DNA from: Dechloromonas denitrificans
Lineage (GTDB): Bacteria > Pseudomonadota > Gammaproteobacteria > Burkholderiales > Rhodocyclaceae
Length of the DNA: 64,000 bases
NCBI RefSeq assembly: GCF_020510685.1
Contig: NZ_CP075185.1
Coordinates: 2,046,001-2,110,000, forward strand
Reading direction: 5' to 3'
A model generated the notes under the pieces. The model saw only the letters and a list, made by a program, of their open reading frames with translations, was not told where the DNA came from and did no database searches. This document shows, one piece after another, positions 23,037 through 33,164 of the stretch (the stretch's first letter is position 1; each line of letters opens with the position of its first letter). The position numbers and the translations under genes were made by a program.

Positions 23037-25181
23037 ATGTTTAATGTCGTGAAAAAAACCTTCGCCTATGGCGACCATCAGGTCACCATCGAAACAGGCG
23101 AAATCGCCCGCCAGGCTGGCGGCGCCGTATTGGTGTCGATGGAAGAGACTGTCGTTCTGGTAACCGTTGTGGCCGCCAAGAGTGCCAAGCCGGGTCAGGA
23201 TTTCTTCCCGTTGACCGTTGATTATCAGGAAAAAGTTTACGCTGCCGGCCGTATTCCCGGTGGCTTCTTCAAGCGCGAAGGCCGTCCTTCCGAAAAGGAA
23301 ACGCTGACCTGCCGTCTGATCGACCGCCCGATCCGCCCGCTGTTCCCGGACGGTTTCTACAATGAAGTTCAAGTCATCGCCACCGTGATGTCGCTGAACC
23401 CGGAAGTCGATTCTGATATTCCGGCTCTGCTCGGTGCGTCTGCTGCCCTGGCGATTTCCGGCGTGCCGTTCAATGGACCGATCGGCGCTGCCCGCGTCGG
23501 TTATATCAATGGCCAGTACGTCCTGTGTCCGACCCTGAGCCAGCTCAAGGCCAGCCAGCTCGACCTCGTCGTCGCCGGTACCGAAGCCGCCGTGCTGATG
23601 GTCGAGTCCGAAGCCGATCAGCTGTCCGAAGAGATCATGCTCGGCGCCGTCGTTTTCGGTCATACCGAAATGCAGAAGGCGATCAACGCCATCAACGAAC
23701 TGGTTGAAGAGGCTGGCAAGCCGGAATGGGAATGGCAAGCTGCTCCGACGGATGAAGCGCTGGTTGCCAACCTGTCTGCACTGGTCGCTGCCAAGCTCGA
23801 AGAGGCCTACAACATCACCGTCAAGCAAACGCGCAGCCAGGCCGTCAAGGTCATCCGTGCCGAGGCTGTGGCTGCCCTGTGCACCGGTGCTGAAGGCGCT
23901 CCGGATGAAAACACCGTCGGCAACCTGTTCCACGAAATCGAAGCCTCCATCGTTCGTGGTCGCATCCTTTCCGGCGCACCGCGTATCGATGGTCGCGACA
24001 CCCGTACCGTGCGTCCGATCACCATGCGTTCCGGCGTCCTGCCGCGCACCCATGGTTCCGCGCTGTTTACCCGTGGCGAAACCCAGGCTCTGGCTGTCGC
24101 TACCCTCGGCACCAATCGCGACGAACAAATCATCGACGCGCTGGCTGGCGAGTACCGCGATCGTTTCATGATGCACTACAACATGCCCCCGTACGCCACC
24201 GGCGAATGTGGCCGTGTCGGTACGCCGAAGCGTCGCGAAATCGGCCATGGCCGTCTGGCCAAGCGCGCCCTGCTGGCCGTGCTGCCGAAGCCGGAGGATT
24301 TCTCCTACTCGATGCGCCTGGTCTCGGAAATTACCGAATCCAACGGTTCCTCGTCGATGGCTTCCGTCTGCGGCGGCTGTCTGGCGCTGCTCGATGCCGG
24401 CGTGCCGCTCAAGGCACACGTTGCCGGTATTGCCATGGGCCTGATCAAGGACGGTAACCGTTTCGCCGTGCTGACCGATATCCTGGGTGACGAAGATCAC
24501 CTCGGCGACATGGACTTCAAGGTGGCTGGCACGACCGCTGGCATCACCGCGCTGCAGATGGACATCAAGATCCAGGGCATTACCAAGGAAATCATGCAGG
24601 TCGCGCTGGCACAAGCCCAGGAAGCCCGTTTGCACATCCTCGGCCTGATGCAGGAATCCGCTGCCGGTCCGCGTGAAGAAATGTCGGCCTACGCGCCGCG
24701 TCTTTACACCTTCAAGATCAATCCGGAAAAGATCCGTGACGTGATCGGCAAGGGCGGCGCCGTCATTCGTGCGCTGACCGAAGAAACCGGTACGACCATC
24801 GATATCCAGGACGACGGCACGATCACCATCGCTGCAACCAGCGGCGAAGCTGCCGCCGCTGCCCGTTCGCGCATCGATGCGATCACGGCGGAAGTCGAGA
24901 TCGGCAAGATCTACGAAGGCACCGTGCTGAAGATTCTTGATTTCGGCGCAATCGTTTCCGTGCTGCCGGGCAAGGATGGTCTGCTGCACATCTCCCAGAT
25001 CGCCCAGGAGCGTGTTGCCAAGGTCGAGGACTACCTCAAGGAAGGCCAGGTTGTTCGCGTCAAGGTTCTCGAGACGGACGACCGTGGTCGCGTCAAGCTG
25101 TCGATGAAGGCAGTTGCCGCTGAAGAAGGTTCTAGCCAGCCGGCGGTTGCGCCGGAAGCGGCTCAGCAGCAACAGCAGTAA
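23037..25181 (+). CDS. pnp: Polyribonucleotide nucleotidyltransferase (PNPase)
   Basis: A 714-aa phosphorolytic 3'-5' exoribonuclease and degradosome component. Two RNase PH domains (about 1-230 and 310-540) are followed by a KH domain (about 555-615, [17 protein letters not shown]) and an S1 domain (about 620-690). It ends in a Gln-rich tail. ATG at 23037 has an AAAGGA ribosome-binding site. Confidence 0.97.
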   Translation: MFNVVKKTFAYGDHQVTIETGEIARQAGGAVLVSMEETVVLVTVVAAKSAKPGQDFFPLTVDYQEKVYAAGRIPGGFFKREGRPSEKETLTCRLIDRPIRPLFPDGFYNEVQVIATVMSLNPEVDSDIPALLGASAALAISGVPFNGPIGAARVGYINGQYVLCPTLSQLKASQLDLVVAGTEAAVLMVESEADQLSEEIMLGAVVFGHTEMQKAINAINELVEEAGKPEWEWQAAPTDEALVANLSALVAAKLEEAYNITVKQTRSQAVKVIRAEAVAALCTGAEGAPDENTVGNLFHEIEASIVRGRILSGAPRIDGRDTRTVRPITMRSGVLPRTHGSALFTRGETQALAVATLGTNRDEQIIDALAGEYRDRFMMHYNMPPYATGECGRVGTPKRREIGHGRLAKRALLAVLPKPEDFSYSMRLVSEITESNGSSSMASVCGGCLALLDAGVPLKAHVAGIAMGLIKDGNRFAVLTDILGDEDHLGDMDFKVAGTTAGITALQMDIKIQGITKEIMQVALAQAQEARLHILGLMQESAAGPREEMSAYAPRLYTFKINPEKIRDVIGKGGAVIRALTEETGTTIDIQDDGTITIAATSGEAAAAARSRIDAITAEVEIGKIYEGTVLKILDFGAIVSVLPGKDGLLHISQIAQERVAKVEDYLKEGQVVRVKVLETDDRGRVKLSMKAVAAEEGSSQPAVAPEAAQQQQQ

Positions 25182-25225
25182 GCTATCAACTGGTGCCTCC
25201 CGTGCAAACGGGCGGCGTCAGTCAA

Positions 25226-25255
25226 GAAAAAGGCACCTTTCGGTGCCTTTTTTTT
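25226..25255. terminator. Bidirectional terminator between pnp and dksA
   Basis: An A-tract, GGCACC (25232-25237), a TTTC loop, GGTGCC (25242-25247) and eight T residues. It ends pnp on the plus strand and, with the A-tract, could also end the convergent dksA transcript. Confidence 0.85.
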
Positions 25256-25299
25256 GCGGTTTTCTGAAGATTTGCCGCAAAACCAGCAAATCGCGAATG

Positions 25300-25725
25300 T
25301 TATTTCGCCATTTGTCTTTCTTTCATTTCGTCCAGTGTCTTGCAGTCAATGCACAGTGTCGCCGTGGGGCGGGCTTCCAGGCGCTTGATGCCGATTTCGA
25401 CGCCGCATTTGATGCAGAAGCCGTAATCGCCGCTTTCGATGCTGCCCAGCGTTTCCTCGATCTTCTTGATCAGCTTGCGTTCACGGTCGCGGTTGCGCAG
25501 TTCGATTGCTATGTCGGTCTCCTGGCTGGCCCGGTCGTTCGGGTCAGCAAAAACCGTCGCTTCGTCCTGCATGGTGTGCACCGTGCGGTCGATGTCCTCG
25601 CTCAGCTCCTTTTTGAGCGTTTCGAGAATCTTGCGAAAGTGGGTGAGTTGTTTCGCGCTCATGTAGTCCTCACCCGGCTTGGGTTCGTACGGTGCGAAAT
25701 ATTTGTGGAGCAGTTCTTCTGCCAT
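25300..25725 (-). CDS. dksA: RNA polymerase-binding transcription factor DksA
   Basis: A 141-aa coiled-coil protein that enters the RNAP secondary channel and acts with ppGpp. The acidic tip motif DPNDRASQE is present. The four-cysteine zinc finger CIKC-x17-CIDC is intact, so this is the classical zinc form rather than a Cys-poor paralogue. It is convergent to pnp. Confidence 0.95.
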   Translation of the reverse strand: MAEELLHKYFAPYEPKPGEDYMSAKQLTHFRKILETLKKELSEDIDRTVHTMQDEATVFADPNDRASQETDIAIELRNRDRERKLIKKIEETLGSIESGDYGFCIKCGVEIGIKRLEARPTATLCIDCKTLDEMKERQMAK

Positions 25726-25864
25726 TTTCTTGTGCGTCCCAGTGACGAAAAAGGCGATTAAATATCAGAAAGGCGCCGGTGAGGCAAGGAAAGTTTATTT
25801 CAAAAAGATAGGCTCTTGATCTGGTGCGGCTTTCCGGCAGGTGATAGACTACGTCTCCTCGTGT

Positions 25865-25941
25865 CGGGGCGTAGCGCAGCCTGGTAGCGCATCTGCTTTG
25901 GGAGCAGAGGGTCGTGAGTTCGAATCCCACCGCCCCGACCA
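25865..25941 (+). tRNA. tRNA-Pro (anticodon TGG)
   Basis: 77 bases from CGGGGCG to the encoded ACCA end. The acceptor stem CGGGGCG/CGCCCCG, anticodon stem-loop TCTGC-TTTGGGA-GCAGA and T-loop GTTCGAATC are all present. The loop gives anticodon UGG. Confidence 0.96.
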
Positions 25942-25973
25942 ATTTCTTCCCTGTTTTCGGTATCGCACCTCAA

Positions 25974-26050
25974 GTGCCCGTAGCTCAACTGGATAGAGCA
26001 GCTGCCTTCTAAGCAGCAGGTCGGGGGTTCGAGTCCCTCCGGGCACACCA
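25974..26050 (+). tRNA. tRNA-Arg (anticodon TCT)
   Basis: 77 bases from GTGCCCG to an encoded ACCA. The acceptor stem GTGCCCG/CGGGCAC, anticodon arm GCTGC-CTTCTAA-GCAGC and T-loop GTTCGAGTC are intact. The anticodon is UCU. It follows tRNA-Pro by 32 bases, probably in one transcript. Confidence 0.96.
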
Positions 26051-26192
26051 GCATTCGCAACGGGTTTGGCGGGTTGATCGAATGGTAAAAACCACTCGTT
26101 CAGCAGTTATCATCTGTATGGTGACTCCTTTCTTATAAGAGCGTTCAAGGAGGCTAGGTGTTTCATTCCTGGCGCCTGGGCCGTTCCTGGCC

Positions 26193-26395
26193 TATATTAG
26201 AAGTGCCTCCTGAGACGGCGAACTGGATCGCTCGGATACTTCGGTATCGACCCCAGAGCCTAAAGGGTTTCCAGGTTGGCAACTGAAGCCCCTCGGCAAC
26301 GAGCCGAGACCTCCTTGGGCTTGAAGGCATGGCCGATGGGTTGATCACCAGTAGATCACCCACCGGCCATTGTGTTTCATGCGTCAGGGAATATG
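26193..26395 (+). ncRNA. Candidate structured RNA upstream of galE
   Basis: A TATATT box (26193-26198) precedes about 185 bases that fold well. An outer stem pairs CCTGA..CG (26209-26217) with CGTCAGG (26382-26388). Inside are GATAC-TTCG-GTATC (about 26235-26248), AAGCCC...GGGCTT enclosing CTCGG...CCGAG (about 26286-26322), and a long hairpin GGCCG.TGGGT.GATC with GATC.ACCCA.CGGCC (about 26331-26368). One outer stem of about this total length resembles 6S RNA in general plan, but I cannot match it to 6S or any riboswitch with confidence. The only open frame across it, on the minus strand, has no family features. Confidence 0.35.
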
Positions 26396-26524
26396 TACCA
26401 AGCTGAGTGGCGGGTTCCGTTGAGACGATTGCCTCGGCCGGTTCTTTTCCAGTTGTTAATAAGGCAGAATGACACTTGATAACCATCAGGTGCTCAGCAT
26501 CTACATCTGGCGTTCGGGGAAAAA

Positions 26525-27535
26525 ATGATACTGGTAACCGGAGGGGCGGGTTATATCGGCTCGCATACTGTCGTCGAATTGCTCGCTGCGGGCCACGAAT
26601 TACTGATTCTGGACAATTTTTCCAATAGTTCGCCCAAGGTCCTCGAGCGGATCGAGCAGATATCGGGCAAGCGCCCTGTCGTCATTGAAGGCGACATTCG
26701 CGACGCGGTGCTGCTGGAAAAACTGTTTGCCGCCTATCCCATTGTCTCGGTGATTCATTTTGCCGGTCTCAAGGCGGTTGGCGAGTCGGTCGCGCAGCCG
26801 ATGCGCTACTACGACAACAACGTGGTCGGTTCCTTGCGGCTGTTCGAAGCAATGGCCAAGGCGGGCGTCCATCGGCTGGTTTTCAGTTCCTCGGCCACTG
26901 TCTACGGCGATCCGCACAAGGTGCCGATCGACGAGAGCTTCCCGCTCCAGGCGACCAATCCGTACGGGCGCAGCAAACTCGTCATCGAGGACATGCTGCG
27001 CGATATTGGGCAGGCTGCCCCGCAATGGCGTGTCGCGTTACTGCGTTACTTCAATCCGGTGGGCGCGCATGCCAGCGGATTGATCGGCGAAGACCCGCAG
27101 GGTATCCCCAACAACCTGATGCCTTTCGTTGCCCAGGTTGCGGTCGGCCGCCGCGAAGCACTCAGCGTTTTTGGCGGCGATTACCCGACGCCCGACGGTA
27201 CCGGCGTGCGCGACTATATCCATGTCGTCGATCTGGCCCGCGGCCACCTAGCCGCGCTGGCAGCGCTGGACCGGCAGTCCGGCATCGTCCCGATCAACCT
27301 GGGGACCGGCCGTGGCTACAGCGTGCTGGAAGTGGTTGCGGCTTTTGAGAAAGCAAGTGGCCAAAAAATCGCCTATCGCATTGTCGATCGCCGCCCCGGC
27401 GATATCGCCGCCTGTTACGCCGACCCCGCCCGGGCCAGGGAAGTCCTTGGCTGGTCGGCCGACCGGGATATCGACACCATGTGTGCCGATGCCTGGCGCT
27501 GGCAGTCGGCCAATCCGTCCGGCTTCAACGTCTGA
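26525..27535 (+). CDS. galE: UDP-glucose 4-epimerase
   Basis: A 336-aa extended short-chain dehydrogenase. It has the NAD-binding motif GGAGYIGSH, the SSSATVYG strand and the catalytic NPYGRSK (YxxxK). It interconverts UDP-glucose and UDP-galactose (possibly also the N-acetyl forms), supplying sugars for polysaccharide. It opens the envelope/exopolysaccharide region and is followed 32 bases later by the patatin-like gene. Confidence 0.93.
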   Translation: MILVTGGAGYIGSHTVVELLAAGHELLILDNFSNSSPKVLERIEQISGKRPVVIEGDIRDAVLLEKLFAAYPIVSVIHFAGLKAVGESVAQPMRYYDNNVVGSLRLFEAMAKAGVHRLVFSSSATVYGDPHKVPIDESFPLQATNPYGRSKLVIEDMLRDIGQAAPQWRVALLRYFNPVGAHASGLIGEDPQGIPNNLMPFVAQVAVGRREALSVFGGDYPTPDGTGVRDYIHVVDLARGHLAALAALDRQSGIVPINLGTGRGYSVLEVVAAFEKASGQKIAYRIVDRRPGDIAACYADPARAREVLGWSADRDIDTMCADAWRWQSANPSGFNV

Positions 27536-27567
27536 GCAGTGGAGCCGGGGCGCGCTCGGGGCATGGG

Positions 27568-29349
27568 GTGCTGACGACGTCGATTGCCGCCGACCAGTTG
27601 GTCGAGGTGCTGCAGGCCAGCCGCGTGTTTGGCATGCTCGAAATGCCTGTTCTGCAAGATCTGGCCGGCGAGCTGGAACTCACCTCGGTGAGAGGGGGGG
27701 ATCTCGTTCAGCACGAGGGTGATACCGCTGAAAGCATGTTGATACTGGTCAGTGGCCGGCTGCGTGTGTCACGGCGAAATGCCGATGGTTCGCTTCTTCT
27801 GTATAACGAAATTTGCCCGGGCGAATCCGTCGGCGAAACCGGCATGGTCCTGCAACAATCGCGTTTTGCCGATGTGACGGCGGTTCGCGACTCGACCATT
27901 GCCTTGCTGCGGCGCGAGTCTTTTGAAGTGCTCCTGCGCCGCCACCCGGTGGCCTTGAATCGCGTTTTTGCTCAGGCCGTCTATCAGCAACTGCGGCATG
28001 CCCCGCAGCTGGTCGAACAACGTCGAGCCCATACCTTCGTCGTCGTTCCGCTCCACGACCGTCGCCTGGGGGCTGAAGTGGCGGCCGGTCTGGCCGAGGC
28101 GCTCGGAGCGATCGGGCGGACCGAGAAAGTGCGCGAGGCAGCGCTCGATTTGCCGCACTTTGATGATCTGGAGAGCCGCTTCGAATATCTCGTGCTGGAA
28201 ACCGACGAAACGAACTCGGAGCGCACGCACCGGGCTGTTCGCCAGGCCGACCAGGTGGTCTTTGTTGCGGCGGAAGGGGAGTCTCCCGGGTTGTCCGGGG
28301 TCGAGCGCGGTCTCTCAAGCGAGGCCGGCTTTGTCATGAAGCGCAAGCATCTGGTGCTGCTGCACAAGGCGCTGGGCGAGCATCCAGGCGATATGCCAGC
28401 CTGGCAAAGAGGGCGGGAGATTGAACGGGTTTATCCGGTGCGCGCTGGCCGGCAACGCGACTATGCCCGTCTGGCGCGCTTTCTGACCGGTACTGCCGTC
28501 GGCGTGGTGCTTGGCGGTGGCGGGGCGCGCGGCTTTTCGCATCTTGGCGTTCTGCGGGCACTTGAGGAAAACGCCATCCCGGTCGACCTGATCGGTGGCA
28601 ACAGCATGGGTGCCTTGATTGGAGCGCAATACGCCAGTGGTGTGCCGATTGACGAAATCCGTCAGCGGACGGAACGCTTTGCCTTGGGTGGTGAGCGGCC
28701 AACCCTGCCGTTGATTTCGCTGCTGTCCGGCAAGCGCCTCGAACGCGATCTGCGCAGGATGTTCGGCGAAACCTGCATCGAACAACTGTGGCGCCCCTTC
28801 TTTGCCGCTGCCTGCAATCTCAGTCAGGTGTGTACCACGGTGCAGGATAGTGGTCCGATTTGGCGGGCCGTACTGGCCAGCAACTCGCCGGCCGGGCTGC
28901 TGCCGCCCGTGGTTTACAAAGGCGATCTGCTGGTCGACGGGGCGATTCTCGATAACGTGCCGGTCAGTGCCATGCGCGGGCGCCTCGGTACGCCGCTCGA
29001 ACAGCGCCGGGGGAACGGGACGGTGATCGCCGTCGACGTCGATGTTCGCGAGAATATGTGTGTCCATCCGGAAACCGTGCGGCTGTCCGTCTGGCGGACC
29101 CTCAAGGGATATTTGCGCTCGGCCGGTGACGGCTCCCCATCGATTGCGTCGATCCTCTATCGGGCCGGCCACATCGGCGGCATGCACCAGCGTGCACGGA
29201 CCATGGCCCTGGCGGATTACTGCCTGGAGCCGCCGGTCGCCGATTTTCCGCTGATGGCCTACCGTCGGTCGGACGAAATTGTCGAGGCCGGTTATCGTTA
29301 TGCACAGGAAGAAATATCCCGATGGACCGATCCGTTGCTTCGGCCCTAG
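27568..29349 (+). CDS. Cyclic nucleotide-binding domain/patatin-like phospholipase (NTE/RssA family)
   Basis: A protein of about 593 aa. An N-terminal cNMP-binding domain (about 15-135, with PGESVGETGMVL) precedes a linker and a patatin lipase domain. That domain has the oxyanion-hole motif GGGGARG (near 317), the nucleophile-elbow motif GNSMG (Ser near 347) and the catalytic Asp in DGAILDNVP (near 457). Relatives (NTE, YlbK/RssA) are serine lysophospholipases, sometimes regulated by cyclic nucleotides. Start is uncertain: GTG at 27568 is the best. It overlaps the NRPS start by 28 bases, so the two are probably co-translated. Confidence 0.85.
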   Translation: MLTTSIAADQLVEVLQASRVFGMLEMPVLQDLAGELELTSVRGGDLVQHEGDTAESMLILVSGRLRVSRRNADGSLLLYNEICPGESVGETGMVLQQSRFADVTAVRDSTIALLRRESFEVLLRRHPVALNRVFAQAVYQQLRHAPQLVEQRRAHTFVVVPLHDRRLGAEVAAGLAEALGAIGRTEKVREAALDLPHFDDLESRFEYLVLETDETNSERTHRAVRQADQVVFVAAEGESPGLSGVERGLSSEAGFVMKRKHLVLLHKALGEHPGDMPAWQRGREIERVYPVRAGRQRDYARLARFLTGTAVGVVLGGGGARGFSHLGVLRALEENAIPVDLIGGNSMGALIGAQYASGVPIDEIRQRTERFALGGERPTLPLISLLSGKRLERDLRRMFGETCIEQLWRPFFAAACNLSQVCTTVQDSGPIWRAVLASNSPAGLLPPVVYKGDLLVDGAILDNVPVSAMRGRLGTPLEQRRGNGTVIAVDVDVRENMCVHPETVRLSVWRTLKGYLRSAGDGSPSIASILYRAGHIGGMHQRARTMALADYCLEPPVADFPLMAYRRSDEIVEAGYRYAQEEISRWTDPLLRP

Positions 29350-32300
29350 AGCCAGAGCTTCTTCCGCTCTCGCTGAGCCAGCAGGAAGTGTGGCTGGATC
29401 AGCGCGCCTGGCCGGGAAGCACCCATCTCAACATCGGTGGGGCAGGGTATATCGACGGTCCGTTTGACCTCGCTTTGTTCCACCAGGCGCTGACTCAGCT
29501 GGTTGCCGAAAACGAGGCTTTGCGTCTGGTCCCGCTTCTTGAGGGCGGGCAGAGGCTGCTCCCGGCCTACGATGCGCCGTTGCTGCTGGTCGATGTTTCG
29601 ACGGCGGAGAATCCACTGGCCGCCATGCGCGTCTGGTGGCAGGACTGGATGGCCGAGCCCTTCGTTTTTGATGGCAACCCGCCCTGGCGTTTTGCTCTGC
29701 TGCGTCATAGCGATACCTTGCACGGACTGACCATCCAGTTTCACCACCTGATCATGGATGGCTGGGGAACTTCGCAGGTAATGCAGCGTTGGGCCACCCT
29801 GTACAACGTGCTGGCCGGTTCGGAAGCGCGACGGCCGACCTGCGATCCGGGTTATCGCCAGTTTGTCGCGGATTCGCTGGAGTACCGGCATTCGCCGAGC
29901 TTTGCCAAAGACGCGGAGTTCTGGCAGCAGCAGCTACCGGTGTTGCCACCGCCGCTATTCGAGCGGCGCTATGCGATCGAATCATCAGAAAGCTTGCCGG
30001 CCGCGCATCTTATTACCCAGAATCTGCCCCGGGCCGACTATGACCACCTGGCTTCGTTTGCCGCGGGGCTCGGCGTAACACTTTTTGGTTATCTGGTCGG
30101 CGTTCTCGCCGCCTATTTTGCCCGGGCTTATGGCCGCGACGAGGTGGTGATCGGCTTGCCGAGCCTGAATCGTTCCGGAAAACGCTATCGCGAAACCTTC
30201 GGCATGTTCGTCGGCGTCTTTCCGCTGGTCGTCAAGGTGTCGCCAGGCATCACCGTGCGTGAGCTGCTTGGGTCGGTGAATCTTGCCTTGAAGGCAGCCG
30301 TGCGCCGCCAGCGCTATCCGGTCAGCGAACTCGCCCGGCATCTGGCGGCTATTCGGCACCGACGCGACAGCGTTTTCGATGTTCTCTTTTCCTACGAGCG
30401 CCAGGACTACGATCTGAATTTCGGTGCAGGTCGCTCGTTCGGATCGCGGCAAATATTCTCCGGTTTGGCGCGCTATCCGCTGGGCATTACCTTGTGCGAA
30501 TTTCAGTCGGTACAGGATGTGGAACTGACCCTGGAGGCAAGCCCTGCTTGTTTTTCCGCGGCTGAAGTCCGCTATCTCGGACAACGTATCGCTCATCTGA
30601 TGCAGGGCATGGCGGCGCATCCCGATCAGTGTGTCGAAGACCTCGATCTACTCCCTCCGGCTGAATTTGCCGCACTGACCCAGGCGCTGAGTACGGCGCA
30701 AGCATCACCGGAGCCCTATATCTGTCAGTTTCAGCGCCAGGCGGAAATCACCCCCAACGCCAGTGCGGTAGTCTGGGATGGCGGCAGTCTTGACTACGCG
30801 GCGCTCGATGCCTGGTCTGGCTATCTCGCTGATCAGTTAGTCAGTCTCGAAGCCGGCAAGAGGGGCATCGTGGCGCTGGTCATGGAGCGTTCACCGGAGA
30901 TGCTGGCCGCCATGCTGGCCATCAACAAGGTCGGTGCCGCCTTTCTGCCGCTGGACCCGGATGCGCCGCTGGCCCGTTTGCAAGGTATCGTCGACGAAAG
31001 CGGCGCGCTGGCCGTGCTGGTGCAACCGGCCCAACGCGAACGGTTTTCCGCGCTGCAGGCAAAACTGTTCACCGTTTTTCCCGAGCCGGCCAGTCGGGCG
31101 TCCCTGAATGCTCTGCCTCAGCCCACGCCGGGTGATCTCGCCTATGTCTTATTCACCTCGGGGTCGACCGGGCAGCCGAAGGGCGTCATGGTCGAGCATG
31201 CTGCGCTGAGTTCCCGGCTGGCCTGGATTTCCCGCGCTTACAGCGTCGTGCCATCGGATCGGACAGGGCAGTGCACCCAGGCGACTTTCGATCCTTCGCT
31301 GATCGAGCTGTTTCTGCCGTTAATCAATGGGGCCAGCGTTGCCTTGCCGCCAGCCGGCCGGCTTTCACCGCGTTCGCTCGGCCCCTTTGCCGTCCGCCAT
31401 GCGGTGACCATCATGGCCTTGGTGCCGTCTACGCTACGTGGTCTTCTCGATTCGGTTCCCGATTTCTCGGCCTTGAAACTGCGCGTCGCGTGCTGTGGTG
31501 GCGAGGTCTTGCCGGTCGAACTGGCCAATCGTTTCATTGACCAGACCGGGGCGCGCCTGTTCAATGTCTACGGCCCCACCGAAGCAACGATCTTCGCCTC
31601 CGCCTGGGAATGTCAAAAACAATCGACCGATGCAAGCCTGCCGATTGGGCGGGCAATTGATGGCTCGCGAATCTACATACTCGACAGCCGCGGTGCCTTG
31701 CTGCCCTTCGGTATTCCCGGAGAGGTCTATCTCGCCGGAGCGGCAATTGCCAGGGGATACATCAACCGCCCTGAGCTGGATCGTGAAGCCTTCTTTGCCG
31801 ATCCATTCGTTCCCGGTCAACGCATGTACCGGACCGGTGATCGTGGCTGGCTGGCGACCGATGGCAATCTGTATTTCCTTGGTCGCCTTGATCGCCAAAT
31901 CAAACTGCGTGGTTACCGTATCGAGCAAGGGGAAATCGAGGCCACGCTGCTCGCTGTCGATGGCGTTCAGCAGGCAGCGATCAAATTGCTCGAACGGCAC
32001 GGCAAGCCGGCCATTTACGCCTGGGTCGCCGGCTCGCCACAGTTGTCGGCAAGCCGCATTCGCCAATACCTTGCATGTCGCCTGCCCGACTACATGCTGC
32101 CGGCTGGGATCTCCCGCCTGCCAGAATTGCCGGTCAACGGTACGGGAAAAATCGCCTATGACCGCTTGCCTGAGCCGGAGGCCGAGGTTCCTGTGGCTTC
32201 TTCGAGGCTCCCGGCGAACGACATGGAGCGCGCGCTCCTCGCGCTATGGCAGGTCGTCTTGAAGCGGGATGGCTTCGGAGTCACCGACAACTTCTTCGAT

Positions 32301-33164
32301 GTCGGCGGTGACTCTCTGGCGGCGGTCGACATCCTGGTTGGGGTGGAAACCTTGGTCGGTCGCAGCGTTCCGCTCTTTATCCTGACCGAAAACCCTTCGG
32401 TCGAACAACTTGCGCTGGCGCTTGGCCAAGGCAAAGGCCAGAGGCTGACCAGTGACGTCATGTTGCACCTTGGCCGGAGTCAGGGGAAAACCCCCCTATA
32501 TTTTGCCGCCTCCGGGCATGGCGACCTGATCCGTTTCCGGAATCTTGCCGATGTCTTGGGCGAGCACTGTGACCTGTACATGCTGCAACCGCCGACTGGC
32601 CGGCCAGTGCTGAGTATTTCCGGACTGGCTCGAGATTACGCTGAGCGCATCCTGGCGCATGGCCGACCGGGCGTGCTGGCCGGGTTTTCGGTCGGTGGCA
32701 TTGCCGCCCTGGAGACAGCACGGCATCTGCAGGCACTTGGCTTTCCCGTTCCCCGGCTTTGTCTGGTCGATACGGTATATCCCGGGCGCTTACTGCGCAG
32801 TGCCATTTTCTGGAAGTCGCTCGGCTGGTTGGCCCGACACATGAATGCGCATGAACTGAGTATGAATGGTCGCCATCTCGGCGCCTTGTTCAGCGACCCG
32901 GGACTGATTGCCCAGATCAATGCCATGGCCGATTATCGGCTCGACAGCTACAGCGGGGCGGTGAGCCTTATCAAGTCGTCAGGTCTTGTGCGATGGGAGC
33001 GCTGGGTGTTTCAACCTTGGCGAAAACAGATGGAACAGCCGCTTGATGAAATACTGATTGAGGGCTTGCATGGGTCGATTTTCGAGCGGGACAACATACA
33101 GAGCCTGGCTCGCGCGCTGCTCGATTTGCCGGAGTTTAACCACCCGGAGGTGGTCAAAACTTGA
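29322..33164 (+). CDS. Single-module non-ribosomal peptide synthetase (C-A-PCP-TE)
   Basis: 1280 aa. A condensation domain (about 10-430) has the catalytic HHLIMDG at about 141. An adenylation domain (about 450-960) shows LFTSGSTGQPKG (near 608), YGPTEATI (near 749), YRTGDRG, RQIKLRGYRIE (near 855) and NGTGKIAYDRLPEP (near 938). A carrier domain has GGDSL with the phosphopantetheine Ser (near 996). A C-terminal thioesterase (about 1040-1270) has GFSVGG (near 1120). It could couple one activated amino acid to an acyl or amine acceptor and release it. No 4'-phosphopantetheinyl transferase is nearby. It lies between the patatin-like lipase and a TVP38 protein and shares short overlaps with both. 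Confidence 0.93.
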   Translation: MDRSVASALEPELLPLSLSQQEVWLDQRAWPGSTHLNIGGAGYIDGPFDLALFHQALTQLVAENEALRLVPLLEGGQRLLPAYDAPLLLVDVSTAENPLAAMRVWWQDWMAEPFVFDGNPPWRFALLRHSDTLHGLTIQFHHLIMDGWGTSQVMQRWATLYNVLAGSEARRPTCDPGYRQFVADSLEYRHSPSFAKDAEFWQQQLPVLPPPLFERRYAIESSESLPAAHLITQNLPRADYDHLASFAAGLGVTLFGYLVGVLAAYFARAYGRDEVVIGLPSLNRSGKRYRETFGMFVGVFPLVVKVSPGITVRELLGSVNLALKAAVRRQRYPVSELARHLAAIRHRRDSVFDVLFSYERQDYDLNFGAGRSFGSRQIFSGLARYPLGITLCEFQSVQDVELTLEASPACFSAAEVRYLGQRIAHLMQGMAAHPDQCVEDLDLLPPAEFAALTQALSTAQASPEPYICQFQRQAEITPNASAVVWDGGSLDYAALDAWSGYLADQLVSLEAGKRGIVALVMERSPEMLAAMLAINKVGAAFLPLDPDAPLARLQGIVDESGALAVLVQPAQRERFSALQAKLFTVFPEPASRASLNALPQPTPGDLAYVLFTSGSTGQPKGVMVEHAALSSRLAWISRAYSVVPSDRTGQCTQATFDPSLIELFLPLINGASVALPPAGRLSPRSLGPFAVRHAVTIMALVPSTLRGLLDSVPDFSALKLRVACCGGEVLPVELANRFIDQTGARLFNVYGPTEATIFASAWECQKQSTDASLPIGRAIDGSRIYILDSRGALLPFGIPGEVYLAGAAIARGYINRPELDREAFFADPFVPGQRMYRTGDRGWLATDGNLYFLGRLDRQIKLRGYRIEQGEIEATLLAVDGVQQAAIKLLERHGKPAIYAWVAGSPQLSASRIRQYLACRLPDYMLPAGISRLPELPVNGTGKIAYDRLPEPEAEVPVASSRLPANDMERALLALWQVVLKRDGFGVTDNFFDVGGDSLAAVDILVGVETLVGRSVPLFILTENPSVEQLALALGQGKGQRLTSDVMLHLGRSQGKTPLYFAASGHGDLIRFRNLADVLGEHCDLYMLQPPTGRPVLSISGLARDYAERILAHGRPGVLAGFSVGGIAALETARHLQALGFPVPRLCLVDTVYPGRLLRSAIFWKSLGWLARHMNAHELSMNGRHLGALFSDPGLIAQINAMADYRLDSYSGAVSLIKSSGLVRWERWVFQPWRKQMEQPLDEILIEGLHGSIFERDNIQSLARALLDLPEFNHPEVVKT

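Noticed and set aside
23010..25172. Long minus-strand frame (about 720 codons) opposite pnp
   Set aside because: Antisense to a confident pnp; His/Arg/Asp-rich composition is typical of a reverse-frame shadow.
26193..26395. Firm call of 6S RNA for the structured region
   Set aside because: General plan fits, but I could not match conserved 6S sequence, and 6S is usually near zapA; kept only as a candidate RNA.
26163..26486. Minus-strand 107-aa frame upstream of galE
   Set aside because: No family features; it covers the strongly structured stretch, which is better explained as RNA.
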